DNA from: Paenibacillus sp. YPG26 | Lineage (GTDB): Bacteria; Bacillota; Bacilli; Paenibacillales; Paenibacillaceae | Assembly: GCF_023704175.1 (NCBI RefSeq) | Contig: NZ_CP084530.1 | Location: 1,758,001 to 1,822,000, forward strand | Direction: 5' to 3' | Length of the DNA stretch: 64,000 nucleotides | In this document: one piece after another, positions 1-8,559 of the stretch | Layout: each line of letters opens with the position of its first letter | Numbering within the stretch: the stretch's first letter is position 1 | The notes under the pieces: generated by a model | Seen by the model: only the letters and a program-made list of their open reading frames with translations | Told to the model about the DNA's origin: nothing | The model's database searches: none | Translations under genes and position numbers: made by a program

Positions 1-1
1 G

Positions 2-244
2 GCTCAGGCTGGCGAGTCTGTCCAGCAAGGCAGCAATCTTGTGACAGGTTCAGGCTTCAAATACCCACTGCGAACCGGGGAAGCGCAGCGGGTTGTTAAG
101 AAGTTAACTCTACTCAAGCCTCAGCCGGCAGATTTCCAGCTGCGTGCCAGGTTAGAATTTCTGCTGCAGGATAAGCTTATAGGTTCAGTACCTGTGTATA
201 CACAATCCGCGCAGGAGCGCAGACCAGCTAATACCCGTAAATAG
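2..244 (+). CDS. dacB: D-alanyl-D-alanine carboxypeptidase, C-terminal fragment (DacB/DacF type)
   Basis: The frame is open from the left edge to TAG at 242-244, so only about 80 C-terminal residues are visible. They read like the beta-sheet C-terminal domain of PBP5-type carboxypeptidases, which trim the terminal D-Ala from peptidoglycan stems. The catalytic part lies outside the window. The call leans on position: in Bacillus, dacB directly precedes spmA and spmB and acts with them in spore cortex maturation. No active-site motif can be checked here, so another member of the family is possible. Confidence 0.7.
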   Translation, partial: AQAGESVQQGSNLVTGSGFKYPLRTGEAQRVVKKLTLLKPQPADFQLRARLEFLLQDKLIGSVPVYTQSAQERRPANTRK

Positions 245-311
245 AGATTATGACGAAGAATAAGTAGAAAATGCACCGCTGACCACAGTAACACATGGGG
301 GAGGAGTTCTA

Positions 312-941
312 GTGGTTAACAAAATATGGCTTGCTTTTATTTTGATTGGTTTTGCTTTTGCCGCAGCCAAGGGGAATATTAATGTTGTGACTGAAGCGGC
401 TTTTGATGGGGCTACGACCGGGGTGACCGTCTGCTTCGGCCTGATCAGCATTATGGTATTCTGGCTGGGAATTATGAGGCTTGCTGAGGATTCTGGACTG
501 GTAAAAGGGATATCCAGGCTGCTTGGTCCAGTCGTATCATTTTTGTTCCCGGATGTTCCAAAGAATCACCCTGCGATGGGGTTCATCCTCTCTAATATGA
601 GCGCGAACCTGCTTGGATTAGGCAACGCAGCAACGCCGATGGGAATCAGGGCCATGCAGGAGCTCCAGACCCTGAATCCGGACAAGGACAAAGCAACCCC
701 TGCCATGTGTACCCTGCTCGCGCTGAACACAGCTAGTATCACGCTAATCCCTACGACATTGATCGCGATACGAATCAGCTTTGGTTCTGCCAATCCGGCA
801 GAAATTGTAGGCACAACGCTTGTGGCGACAATGATAGCTACTCTCGCGGCAATTATGGCGGACCGCTGGTACCGCAACAAGTATGCGAGGAAGCATCCGC
901 CAGTAATACCGCCTGCAGCAACTTTGACCGTAGAGAGGTGA
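312..941 (+). CDS. spmA: Spore maturation protein A
   Basis: This 209-residue membrane protein opens with a hydrophobic helix, followed by helices near residues 35-60, 135-160 and 165-185. It carries the nucleoside-recognition (Gate) type segment NMSANLLGLGNAATPMGI around residue 95-112, typical of SpmA. In Bacillus, SpmA and SpmB are needed for core dehydration and heat resistance of spores. The start is GTG at 312, behind the purine-rich site GGGGGAGGAG (297-306). It sits between the dacB end and spmB, with a 6-nt gap to spmB, so the two are almost certainly co-transcribed. Confidence 0.93.
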   Translation: MVNKIWLAFILIGFAFAAAKGNINVVTEAAFDGATTGVTVCFGLISIMVFWLGIMRLAEDSGLVKGISRLLGPVVSFLFPDVPKNHPAMGFILSNMSANLLGLGNAATPMGIRAMQELQTLNPDKDKATPAMCTLLALNTASITLIPTTLIAIRISFGSANPAEIVGTTLVATMIATLAAIMADRWYRNKYARKHPPVIPPAATLTVER

Positions 942-947
942 GGAACC

Positions 948-1481
948 TTGCAAACCTGGATCCACTTGTTCTCCAATTGGGCTGTTCCGGTAATGATCGC
1001 TTTCATTCCACTGTTTGCCTTTATCCGGAAGGTTCCTGTCTACGAGTCATTTGTTGACGGCGCGAAGAGCGGATTCAATACAGCGATCGAGATTATTCCT
1101 CATCTGGTGGGAATGATGGTAGCAATCAGCGTCTTCCGGGCTTCAGGCGCCATGGACTTCTTTACAGGCTGGATCGCCCCTCTGATGACCTGGCTCGGTG
1201 CACCGCCCGAGGTTCTGCCTCTTGGGTTTCTAAGACCGCTTACGGGGACAGGCTCGCTTGCTTTTACCACTGACCTGATCAAGACTTATGGAGCTGATTC
1301 CATGATCGGAAGGATAGCCTCCACCATACAGGGAAGTACGGATACAACGTTCTACGTGCTGACAGTTTATTTTGGCGCTGTAGGAATCAAGAATGGAATG
1401 TATGCCCTGAAGGTGGGCCTGTTCTCTGATATCATCGGATTTATTGCGGCAATTGCCATATGTCTGATTGTATTTGGATAG
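948..1481 (+). CDS. spmB: Spore maturation protein B
   Basis: This 177-residue integral membrane protein is the partner of SpmA. It has hydrophobic helices at the N-terminus (VPVMIAFIPLFAFI), the middle and the C-terminus (IIGFIAAIAICLIVF). The conserved PLTGTGSLAF and QGSTDTTFYVLTVYFG stretches are characteristic of SpmB. The start is TTG at 948 behind GAGAGGTGAGG. It ends the dacB-spmA-spmB block and a small hairpin follows at 1594. Confidence 0.93.
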   Translation: MQTWIHLFSNWAVPVMIAFIPLFAFIRKVPVYESFVDGAKSGFNTAIEIIPHLVGMMVAISVFRASGAMDFFTGWIAPLMTWLGAPPEVLPLGFLRPLTGTGSLAFTTDLIKTYGADSMIGRIASTIQGSTDTTFYVLTVYFGAVGIKNGMYALKVGLFSDIIGFIAAIAICLIVFG

Positions 1482-1593
1482 GTACGCGGGATGTAATTCA
1501 TTTGAAGCTCAAGAGCTGCCCAAAGGCATGAGTGGATGGCTGCCTAGTCGCAGATTGTTTGCATTACGTTCCAATATTGAATAACGCGGCCCC

Positions 1594-1620
1594 AGCCCTC
1601 TTCGGAGGGCTATTGTGATT
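1594..1620 (+). terminator. Hairpin downstream of spmB
   Basis: A 7-bp stem AGCCCTC/GAGGGCT (1594-1611) with a TTCG loop is followed by an interrupted T-rich stretch. It is compatible with an intrinsic terminator ending the spm operon, although the T-tract is poor. Confidence 0.55.
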
Positions 1621-1665
1621 TTATACCTTAGTGGGTATCATTAGGATGAGGTGACTTATAAGACA

Positions 1666-2409
1666 ATGGAAAGATTACAGAAGATATTAGCCCAGGCAGG
1701 TGTAGCTTCACGCAGAAAGTGCGAGGAGATGATCCTTGCGGGTAAGGTTCAGCTGAACGGAGAGACCGTAACGGAGCTTGGTACGAAGGCCGATCCGGCA
1801 GTTGACGAGATTACCGTGAACGGCAAGAGAATTGGAATTGAGAAGAAGCTGTATATTGTATTCAACAAACCGAAAGGTGTTATTACCAGCGCGTCTGATC
1901 CTAAGGGCCGCAAGATCGTAACCGATTATTTAAAAGGTGTAAATGAACGGGTATTCCCGGTTGGACGTCTTGATTACGATACAGAAGGATTGTTGCTGTT
2001 AACTAATGATGGTGACTTCGCCTATTTGCTCACACATCCGAAGCATCACGTGCCTAAGACTTACTTGGCCACCGTCAAAGGAGTGCCCCATGGTTCAGAT
2101 CTGGACAAGCTGAAGAAAGGGGTCATGCTGGAGGATGGAATGACCGCGCCTGCAGAGGTGGATTACTACGATATCAGTGCGGATGACAAGGAGTCCACAA
2201 TTCGAATTACGATTCACGAGGGCAGGAACCGGCAGGTCAGACGTATGTTCGAGTCGATTAACCATCCGGTTCAGCGGCTTAAGCGTATCTCGTTCGGAGA
2301 ACTTCACCTCGGGAACATGAAGCGCGGACTATACCGCCATCTAACCGCTGCTGAGATCGAAGATCTTAAGAGAAGCGCGAAGAAAGCGGACAAGCAGGGA
2401 AGAAAATAG
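1666..2409 (+). CDS. rluB: 23S rRNA pseudouridine synthase RluB
   Basis: This 247-residue RsuA/RluB-family enzyme has an N-terminal S4 RNA-binding domain (MERLQKILAQAGVASRR, residues 1-60) and a catalytic domain with the signature GRLDYDTEGLLLLTNDG, whose Asp after GRL is the catalytic residue. The C-terminal part has the family motif EGRNRQVRRMFE. Family members isomerise a uridine in the large-subunit rRNA near the peptidyl transferase centre. ATG 1666 is preferred over GTG 1651, because GTG 1651 lies inside the Shine-Dalgarno run GAGGTGA and ATG 1666 restores the usual N-terminus. Its place between spmB and resA matches Bacillus ypuL/rluB. Confidence 0.92.
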   Translation: MERLQKILAQAGVASRRKCEEMILAGKVQLNGETVTELGTKADPAVDEITVNGKRIGIEKKLYIVFNKPKGVITSASDPKGRKIVTDYLKGVNERVFPVGRLDYDTEGLLLLTNDGDFAYLLTHPKHHVPKTYLATVKGVPHGSDLDKLKKGVMLEDGMTAPAEVDYYDISADDKESTIRITIHEGRNRQVRRMFESINHPVQRLKRISFGELHLGNMKRGLYRHLTAAEIEDLKRSAKKADKQGRK

Positions 2410-2482
2410 CAGACACATAATCTTCAAATAACGAAGCTGTATATGTGGCAGTATTCGTTATAATATTCATAGGATATTCACT

Positions 2483-2517
2483 AAATGTCCATAAATACAG
2501 AATGAACTATGACATTT
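2483..2517. promoter_or_regulatory. Inverted repeat upstream of resA
   Basis: AAATGTC (2483-2489) and its complement GACATTT (2511-2517) lie in the 186-bp gap before resA. A TATAAT at 2561-2566 without a good -35 gives a likely start near 2573, so the repeat would sit around -56 to -90, as expected for a response-regulator site. Similar AAATGT/ACATTT elements precede qcrA. Binding by ResD is an inference, not something the sequence proves. Confidence 0.35.
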
Positions 2518-2595
2518 TTCGCATCTTAATTGGATGTAAGTTAATAGTTCAGTCTGTATTTATAATATTCGTCATAGAAGGGAAGCTGCTTGAGC

Positions 2596-3120
2596 ATGAA
2601 GAAATACAGGCGACCGGTGCAAATCGTGATTCTGCTCTTCATCGTAATATTGGGCGGCTATGCGATCAGCACCGCAGTGCTCGGCTCCCACGACAGACTG
2701 CAGGTTGGCAGCAAGGCGCCTTCTTTCTCACTGCTTGGCATTGACGGCGGTGTGCATCAATTGAACGAGTACGAAGGCAAGGCGATGGTTATCAATTTCT
2801 GGGGCACATGGTGCAAGCCATGCGTTAAGGAAATGCCCGCACTTCAGCAGCAATGGGAGAAGTGGAAGGATAAAGGGGTCGTTGTTCTGGGCATCAATGC
2901 AGGTGAGGATCAGATGACCGTGCAGAATTTCGCGAAGGACCGCGGGGTGACCTTCCCGATACTGCTTGATTCGAATAGTGATGCTGTACGGGATTATAAT
3001 ATCTCGCCTCTTCCTACGACCTTTTTTGTAAGCGCTAAAGGTAAGATCACCTCCATTCATCAAGGTGAGCTAGATCTGGAGACACTCGACAGCCAGATCG
3101 GCCAGTTAGTCGCGCCATGA
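2596..3120 (+). CDS. resA: Thiol-disulfide oxidoreductase ResA
   Basis: ResA is a membrane-anchored, extracytoplasmic thioredoxin-like protein that reduces apocytochrome c before haem attachment. Its 174 residues start with one membrane anchor (about 8-30), followed by an AhpC/TSA-type fold with the active site WCKPC (Cys73 and Cys76) and the cis-proline region SPLPTTFF. ATG 2596 was chosen with GAAGGGA upstream; TTG 2590 is a possible alternative start. It leads the resABC cluster, 18 nt before resB. Confidence 0.92.
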   Translation: MKKYRRPVQIVILLFIVILGGYAISTAVLGSHDRLQVGSKAPSFSLLGIDGGVHQLNEYEGKAMVINFWGTWCKPCVKEMPALQQQWEKWKDKGVVVLGINAGEDQMTVQNFAKDRGVTFPILLDSNSDAVRDYNISPLPTTFFVSAKGKITSIHQGELDLETLDSQIGQLVAP

Positions 3121-3138
3121 GACAGGAGGTAACAAATC

Positions 3139-4812
3139 ATGATTAGTAATACAAAATGTGAATGCGGACACCAGAACCGCGTGGGCACGGTACTCTGCGA
3201 GGCATGCGGCAAACCGCTGATTGAGCTTGGCGAGGCTGGAGAGATATTGGAGATGCGCTATGACGGAGCGGCACGTCGTTCCCAGCGTGCGAATCCGAAT
3301 TTCATCGATCAGATCTGGAACTTCTTCTCCTCCGTTAAGGTTGCAATCTATCTGATTATCCTCACGTTACTTGGCGCCATGCTCGGTACCATCTATCCGC
3401 AGGTAAGCACATTCGTTAATCTGCCAAATCCGGATGAGTACTATAAGAAGACCTACGGAACGCTGGGAGAAATATATTATGCTCTGGGACTTGCGGATAC
3501 ATATAATTCATGGTGGTTCATTCTGCTCCTTGTCCTGATCGGCTCATCGCTTGTCATATGCAGTCTGGACCGCGTGCTGCCACTGTACAAGGCGCTATCC
3601 AAACAGAAGATCAAGAAGCACATGGAATTTCTGACCCGCCAGCGTGTTGTCTACCAGGGACCTGTTCAAGAAAAAGCCGAGGATTGGATAAAACGGGCGA
3701 CTCCGGTTTTGAAGAAAAAAGGATACCGGGTTCATAGTGAAGATACGGCTCTGCTAGCGGAGAAACAAAGATTTAGCCGTTGGGGGCCTTATGTCATCCA
3801 CATTGGTCTAATCATATTCTTGCTGGCTGTTCTATTTAGAGGACTGCCGGGGCTCCATATGGATGAGCATGTCAGCTTCCCGGAGGGGGAAGTTAAGCGG
3901 ATTCCGGGGACCACTTTCTATTTGAAGAATGAGCAGTTCAAGGTGGAATATTACAGTGAGCAGGAGCTTCCTGAAGAGTTCCGGAACACAGGCAAGATCC
4001 TCCCGAAGCTGTATCAGACCAAGGCAGTCTTGTATGAATGTACGGCGAACTGTGATGACCCGTCCAAGACCCCGGCGCTGAAGGAAGTGGCGAGGCATGA
4101 TATTGAAGTGAACAAGCCGCTGGATTACAAGGGACTCATAGCGTATCAGTATGATTTCGATCTTACTCCCAAGCTCCGATCTGTTGAGCCGGTGCTGGTT
4201 AATAAAGTAACCGGAGAAGAATACGGGAAGCTGAAGCTCGATATGATGAACCCGGAACGGAGTTATTCACTTGGACCCTATACCCTTGAGCTTAAGAACA
4301 AGTATATGGACTTTATGCTGAATGAGGATGGGGAGCCAACCTCCAAATCGCCGAACCCGAACGCACCGGCATTCCTCTTCCTGGTGAAGGGGCCTTCCCT
4401 TCCGGAGGGAGGCGCTCAGTTTATTTACTTTCCGAAGCAGATCGATAAAGAGCGGTTTCAGCAGGATTTGATAAATGAGAAGCTGGGCGGAGTAGAGAAG
4501 AAGCTGGATCTTGATGTCAAGACGATGGATGATGTCGATATCATAAAATCAACGAGCTACCTTAATATTCGCATAGACCGCGCGATGCCGTTCGTATGGA
4601 CGGGTCTTGCGATAGTCATGCTTGGGCTTGTGCTCGGGTTCTACTGGACACACCGGCGGATCTGGCTCCGTATTGATGATGGGCAGCTTACCTTAGGCGG
4701 ACATACGACCAAGAATTTCTTCGGTCTTCGCCGTGAAGTGGTCTCCATCCTGAAGCCGCTGGGTGTTGACGTAGATGAGAAGTCTCTGGATAACGGGAGG
4801 AACCAAGAATGA
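3139..4812 (+). CDS. resB: Cytochrome c biogenesis protein ResB, with N-terminal zinc-ribbon-like segment
   Basis: ResB works with ResC as the System II haem export and cytochrome c ligation complex in the cytoplasmic membrane. The 557-residue protein has transmembrane segments near 70-90, 125-145, 220-240 and 485-505. A large extracytoplasmic domain lies between the third and fourth. The first 23 residues carry CxC...CxxC (Cys7, Cys9, Cys20, Cys23), a zinc-ribbon-like motif not part of the usual ResB core. Start ATG 3139 follows GACAGGAGGT. Its end overlaps the resC start by 4 nt (ATGA), which indicates translational coupling. Confidence 0.93.
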   Translation: MISNTKCECGHQNRVGTVLCEACGKPLIELGEAGEILEMRYDGAARRSQRANPNFIDQIWNFFSSVKVAIYLIILTLLGAMLGTIYPQVSTFVNLPNPDEYYKKTYGTLGEIYYALGLADTYNSWWFILLLVLIGSSLVICSLDRVLPLYKALSKQKIKKHMEFLTRQRVVYQGPVQEKAEDWIKRATPVLKKKGYRVHSEDTALLAEKQRFSRWGPYVIHIGLIIFLLAVLFRGLPGLHMDEHVSFPEGEVKRIPGTTFYLKNEQFKVEYYSEQELPEEFRNTGKILPKLYQTKAVLYECTANCDDPSKTPALKEVARHDIEVNKPLDYKGLIAYQYDFDLTPKLRSVEPVLVNKVTGEEYGKLKLDMMNPERSYSLGPYTLELKNKYMDFMLNEDGEPTSKSPNPNAPAFLFLVKGPSLPEGGAQFIYFPKQIDKERFQQDLINEKLGGVEKKLDLDVKTMDDVDIIKSTSYLNIRIDRAMPFVWTGLAIVMLGLVLGFYWTHRRIWLRIDDGQLTLGGHTTKNFFGLRREVVSILKPLGVDVDEKSLDNGRNQE

Positions 4813-6080
4813 GCTCACAGGATTTATTGGAAATTAGTAAACAGGCCTTTATGTATTCTTTCTTCTTATACTGTATAGCCTTTATAGCCTATGCAATTGC
4901 TGTAATCGGGAAAAGCTGGAGAAATCGGGAACCGGTGAGTCACGAGCGTAAATGGGGCCGCATCTCCTTCTTCATCTCCACTGCGGGCTTGCTTGGACAT
5001 CTATTATACTTCGGGACCCGCTGGGCGGGGGCTGGACGGATTCCGGTCAGTAACATGTATGAGTTTATGTCCTTTTTATCTATGATGATCATGGTTGCTT
5101 TTACGATCGTCTTCATCATCTACCGCAAAACCCTGCTTGGCTTGTTCGCGCTGCCGGTTGCGGTCATTGTAATGGCTTATGCGGCTGTCTTCCCGGCTGA
5201 AGTTCAGCCGCTTATTCCATCGCTGAAGTCGATCTGGCTGTATATTCACGTTACACTGGCTGCGACGGGTGAAGCTTTCTTCGCGGTCGGCTTCGCAGCG
5301 GCGTTTATGTATCTGCTGCGTACCGTGAACTTTGAGGGCAAGGAGAAAGTGGACCGCCGGCAAAAGTGGTGGGTGGAGTTCACTATGTTCTCCATAATCA
5401 TAGTTGTCGGCTTTATAGTTGCTGTCTTTGCTTTCCGTGCTGCAGGCTATCAGGCGGTATTCTCAAATGAACAGATTTCGGTGGATTCGGCAGGTGTATC
5501 CACGACCAAAGTGAACAAAGTGGAGTACAACCTGCCTCCTATCGTGGCTCCTTATGACAGCAAGGTGGAGAGTATGCAGAGCTTCATCGGGATGAATGAA
5601 CCGCTGCTTCATGCTCCTTCCTGGGTAGAGGGGGGAACGGCTGGGCGGAAGCTCAATACGATCGTATGGTCCATTGTTGCGGGCGCGATTATATATCTGC
5701 TTCTAAGGCTGTTGGTACGCCGCCCCTTGGGTAAGCTGGTGTCTCCGCTCTTAAAAGGATTAGACCCGGATGACCTGGATGAAATCAGTTACCGCGCGAT
5801 TGCGATCGGCTTCCCGATCTTTACCCTGGGCGCTCTTGTCTTCGCGATGATCTGGGCCCAGCAGGCCTGGGGCCGGTTCTGGGGTTGGGACCCGAAGGAG
5901 GTCTGGGCACTCATTAGCTGGCTGTATTACAGCGCCTATCTGCATCTGCGGCTGTCGCGAGGCTTCCAGGGCCGGAAGGCTTCCTGGATTGCGGTGCTGG
6001 GCTTCCTGGTCATCATGTTCACACTCGTTGGGGTGAATCTGGTTATTGCGGGACTGCACTCCTATGCAGGGACAGATTAA
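4809..6080 (+). CDS. resC: Cytochrome c biogenesis protein ResC (CcsA family)
   Basis: This 423-residue polytopic membrane protein is the second half of the System II haem lyase. The tryptophan-rich haem-handling motif WGRFWGWDPKEVWALISW lies near residues 356-373, followed by the conserved histidine segments of the last two helices (YLHLRL, GLHSY). An insertion of roughly 90 mostly hydrophilic residues (about 215-300) separates two groups of helices. It overlaps resB by 4 nt. The next gene, resD, has its own spacer of about 170 bp. Confidence 0.93.
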   Translation: MSSQDLLEISKQAFMYSFFLYCIAFIAYAIAVIGKSWRNREPVSHERKWGRISFFISTAGLLGHLLYFGTRWAGAGRIPVSNMYEFMSFLSMMIMVAFTIVFIIYRKTLLGLFALPVAVIVMAYAAVFPAEVQPLIPSLKSIWLYIHVTLAATGEAFFAVGFAAAFMYLLRTVNFEGKEKVDRRQKWWVEFTMFSIIIVVGFIVAVFAFRAAGYQAVFSNEQISVDSAGVSTTKVNKVEYNLPPIVAPYDSKVESMQSFIGMNEPLLHAPSWVEGGTAGRKLNTIVWSIVAGAIIYLLLRLLVRRPLGKLVSPLLKGLDPDDLDEISYRAIAIGFPIFTLGALVFAMIWAQQAWGRFWGWDPKEVWALISWLYYSAYLHLRLSRGFQGRKASWIAVLGFLVIMFTLVGVNLVIAGLHSYAGTD

Positions 6081-6096
6081 TATTTGAGCCTAAATT

Positions 6097-6172
6097 GAAC
6101 TAAAGATATTATATACTCAGTCTTGAGTGCTTCTTATCAGGGCATCAATTGAGGTATACTGTCTTTAGTTCA
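6097..6172. repeat. 11-bp perfect inverted repeat before resD
   Basis: TGAACTAAAGA (6097-6107) and TCTTTAGTTCA (6162-6172) are perfect complements separated by 54 nt. The loop contains TATACT (6155-6160), a possible -10. The element could be an operator pair or a stem in read-through mRNA from resC. No T-tract follows, so it does not look like a simple terminator. Confidence 0.5.
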
Positions 6173-6247
6173 TTCCTTATTGTACACACTGGTTTCAGAT
6201 TTGCTCTTCGAGAGGATTAGGGAAGAAGATAAAAGGGGTTGTTGTCA

Positions 6248-6964
6248 ATGTCAGATCAATTGAACCGCATTCTGGTAGTGGATGATGAGGAGCGTATACG
6301 CCGCCTGCTCAAGATGTACCTTGAGAAGGAAGGCTACGAGATTGATGAGGCGGAAGATGGTGAGACGGCGCTGCGCAAGGCAAGCACAGGCGATTATGGC
6401 CTGATTCTGCTTGATGTGATGCTTCCTGGCATCGATGGAGTCGAGGTCTGTAACCGGCTCAGACAGGTCAAATCTACACCCGTACTCATGCTGACGGCAA
6501 AGGGTGAGGAGATTAACCGGGTACAGGGCTTTGAGGTTGGCGCCGACGATTATGTCGTGAAGCCGTTCAGTCCGCGTGAGGTTATATATAGAGTCAAGGC
6601 TATCCTTCGGAGATCCTCGGCTACAGCTTATTTGTCCAAGGAGAGTGGGACAAGCAACAATATTGTTTTCCCGAATCTCATTATTGAGCATGATGCTCAC
6701 CGGGTAACGGCCAGCGGACACGAGGTCAGCCTAACGCCAAAAGAATACGAACTGCTTCATTACTTGGCTGTATCGCCGGATAAAGTATTCTCTCGTGAAG
6801 AGCTCCTTAAGGATGTATGGAATTATGAATTCTTCGGTGATCTCCGTACGGTGGACACCCATGTGAAGCGGCTGCGTGAGAAGCTGAATAAGGTATCACC
6901 GGAGTCAGCGGGCATGATTACCACAGTATGGGGTGTCGGTTACAAGCTCGAGGTGGCTAAATAG
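6248..6964 (+). CDS. resD: Response regulator ResD
   Basis: ResD is an OmpR/PhoB-type regulator of 238 residues. The receiver domain (about 1-120) has the acidic pair DDEE, phospho-acceptor Asp56 in LILLDVMLPG, the Thr/Lys positions MLTAKG and VVKPFSPRE, and a C-terminal winged helix (about 140-235). In Bacillus it controls aerobic and anaerobic respiration genes, including resABC and ctaA. ATG 6248 follows AAAAGGGG (6231-6238). An upstream TTG lies against that site and is less likely. resE follows directly after the stop. Confidence 0.93.
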   Translation: MSDQLNRILVVDDEERIRRLLKMYLEKEGYEIDEAEDGETALRKASTGDYGLILLDVMLPGIDGVEVCNRLRQVKSTPVLMLTAKGEEINRVQGFEVGADDYVVKPFSPREVIYRVKAILRRSSATAYLSKESGTSNNIVFPNLIIEHDAHRVTASGHEVSLTPKEYELLHYLAVSPDKVFSREELLKDVWNYEFFGDLRTVDTHVKRLREKLNKVSPESAGMITTVWGVGYKLEVAK

Positions 6965-8413
6965 GTGAAAAGATTCTGGAGAACGCTCGTAGGTAAGCTG
7001 TGGATTACGATCATTTGTCTAGTCGGCAGTGTCCTTATGATACTCGGCCTTTTCCTGCTGCCTTACATAGATACCAACTTTACGAATTCGGGTGCGATCA
7101 AAAAGCTGTTCACCATGGTATCTATCATCGGGTTCTCGATGACCACGTTCTTCGCGCTTATTCTGTTCAACAAAATAACGCTTCCGATGCAGCAGCTGAT
7201 CCGGGCTGCCGATTCTGTACGGAAAGGGAAATACGACACCAGACTATCTCTTCGTACTAGTGATGAGATCGGGGAGCTTGCCAATTCCTTCAACCATATG
7301 GCTGAAGAACTTGAGAATACAATTCGAAGCTTGAATCATGAGAAAGAGCATTTGTCGAGTGTCCTCCGCAGTATGAATGATGCGGTAATCACCATGGACA
7401 TCGAGGGCTCCGTTATCTTGACCAATCCGCCAGGAGATGCGGTTATGCATTCGTGGAGCAGTCTGCTTGATGAAGAGGACAGCTTGGCTCATCCGGAATC
7501 CAGGCGTTCAGGCCAACCCAGGGTGCCCGAGCCGCTGCTCCCAATGTTCACAAGAGTACTGAGTGAAGGCGGGGACCAGAGCGCGAATGTGCACGTCAAG
7601 CAGGGGGTCTGGTCCGTTCATATGGCACCCCTGGCCTCGGACGGGGATATAAGGGGAGCTGTGGCCGTCCTGCGTAATGTTACGGAAGAGGTAAGGCTTG
7701 AGAAGATGCGGCGTGACTTTGTCGCTAACGTCTCGCATGAGATCCGGACACCGCTCTCTATGATGCAGGGCTACAGCGAAGCTCTGCTGGACGGTATGGC
7801 CGCTTCTCCGGAGGAAAGTGAAGAGCTTGTACAGGTCATTCATGACGAGTCCCTACGTATGGGCAGGCTGGTCAAGGACCTGCTTGACCTTGCACGTATG
7901 GAAGCAGGGCATACAGATATGGTGATGCGGCCGCTGGATGTCAAGGAGCTGCTTGAGCGGGTATACCGCAAGTTCAGTGTCCGGGCGAAAGACCGTGAGA
8001 TAGAGCTGATCTTGCATGAGCTTATGGATAGCCTGGTTTTGGAGGAAGCGAACGAAGACCGCCTTGAACAGGTACTGACCAATCTGCTCGATAATGCGTT
8101 CAGGCATACTCCGAGCGGCAAGAGAATTGAGATTCAGGCCCAGCTCATGACTCAACGTGGTAAGCGTGAGCTTCGTATTGAGATCAAGGATGAAGGAGGA
8201 GGTATCCCGCCTGATGACCTGCCATACATTTTTGAACGCTTCTACAAAGCCGACAAGGCAAGGGTGCGTGAAGAGACCGGAGGAACAGGGCTAGGTCTTG
8301 CGATTGTGAAAAATATTGTCGAAGCCCACCACGGTACCATTACCGCCAGCAGTGAAGTCGGACAGGGTACAACCTTCAAGCTTCTGCTGCCTGTCGAAAG
8401 ACAGGAGTCTTAA
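6965..8413 (+). CDS. resE: Sensor histidine kinase ResE
   Basis: ResE is the membrane kinase partner of ResD. The 482-residue protein has two N-terminal membrane helices (about 12-34 and 48-70), a HAMP linker ending near 125, a PAS-like sensor segment (about 130-240), phospho-acceptor His258 in FVANVSHEIRTPL, an N box (NLLDNAFRHTP) and G boxes (DEGGGIPPDDL, GGTGLGLAI). Compared with B. subtilis ResE, only a short extracytoplasmic loop separates the two helices, so sensing is more likely membrane or cytoplasmic. GTG 6965 abuts the resD stop. A bidirectional terminator follows. Confidence 0.92.
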   Translation: MKRFWRTLVGKLWITIICLVGSVLMILGLFLLPYIDTNFTNSGAIKKLFTMVSIIGFSMTTFFALILFNKITLPMQQLIRAADSVRKGKYDTRLSLRTSDEIGELANSFNHMAEELENTIRSLNHEKEHLSSVLRSMNDAVITMDIEGSVILTNPPGDAVMHSWSSLLDEEDSLAHPESRRSGQPRVPEPLLPMFTRVLSEGGDQSANVHVKQGVWSVHMAPLASDGDIRGAVAVLRNVTEEVRLEKMRRDFVANVSHEIRTPLSMMQGYSEALLDGMAASPEESEELVQVIHDESLRMGRLVKDLLDLARMEAGHTDMVMRPLDVKELLERVYRKFSVRAKDREIELILHELMDSLVLEEANEDRLEQVLTNLLDNAFRHTPSGKRIEIQAQLMTQRGKRELRIEIKDEGGGIPPDDLPYIFERFYKADKARVREETGGTGLGLAIVKNIVEAHHGTITASSEVGQGTTFKLLLPVERQES

Positions 8414-8500
8414 TCACATTGCTGAGAGAATACATGGTTTTTTGTTGAACGCCGAAGATTAATCTTGTTCTCCGTGGAACAATTGCCCTATATCCAAGTC

Positions 8501-8536
8501 AAAAGAGCTGTCCTTCTATGAAGGACAGCTCTTTTT
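8501..8536. terminator. Bidirectional terminator between resE and serA
   Basis: AAAAGAGCTGTCCTT pairs with AAGGACAGCTCTTTT around a CTATG loop. A-runs and T-runs flank it on both sides, so it can stop resDE transcription on the plus strand and serA transcription on the minus strand. Confidence 0.9.
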
Positions 8537-8559
8537 GTAGAGTCTAAATATTCCGGTTA

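Noticed and set aside
41..244. Independent small gene starting at the first ATG/GTG in the left edge
   Set aside because: The frame is open to the window edge and reads as the carboxypeptidase C-terminal domain, so it is a fragment, not a separate gene.
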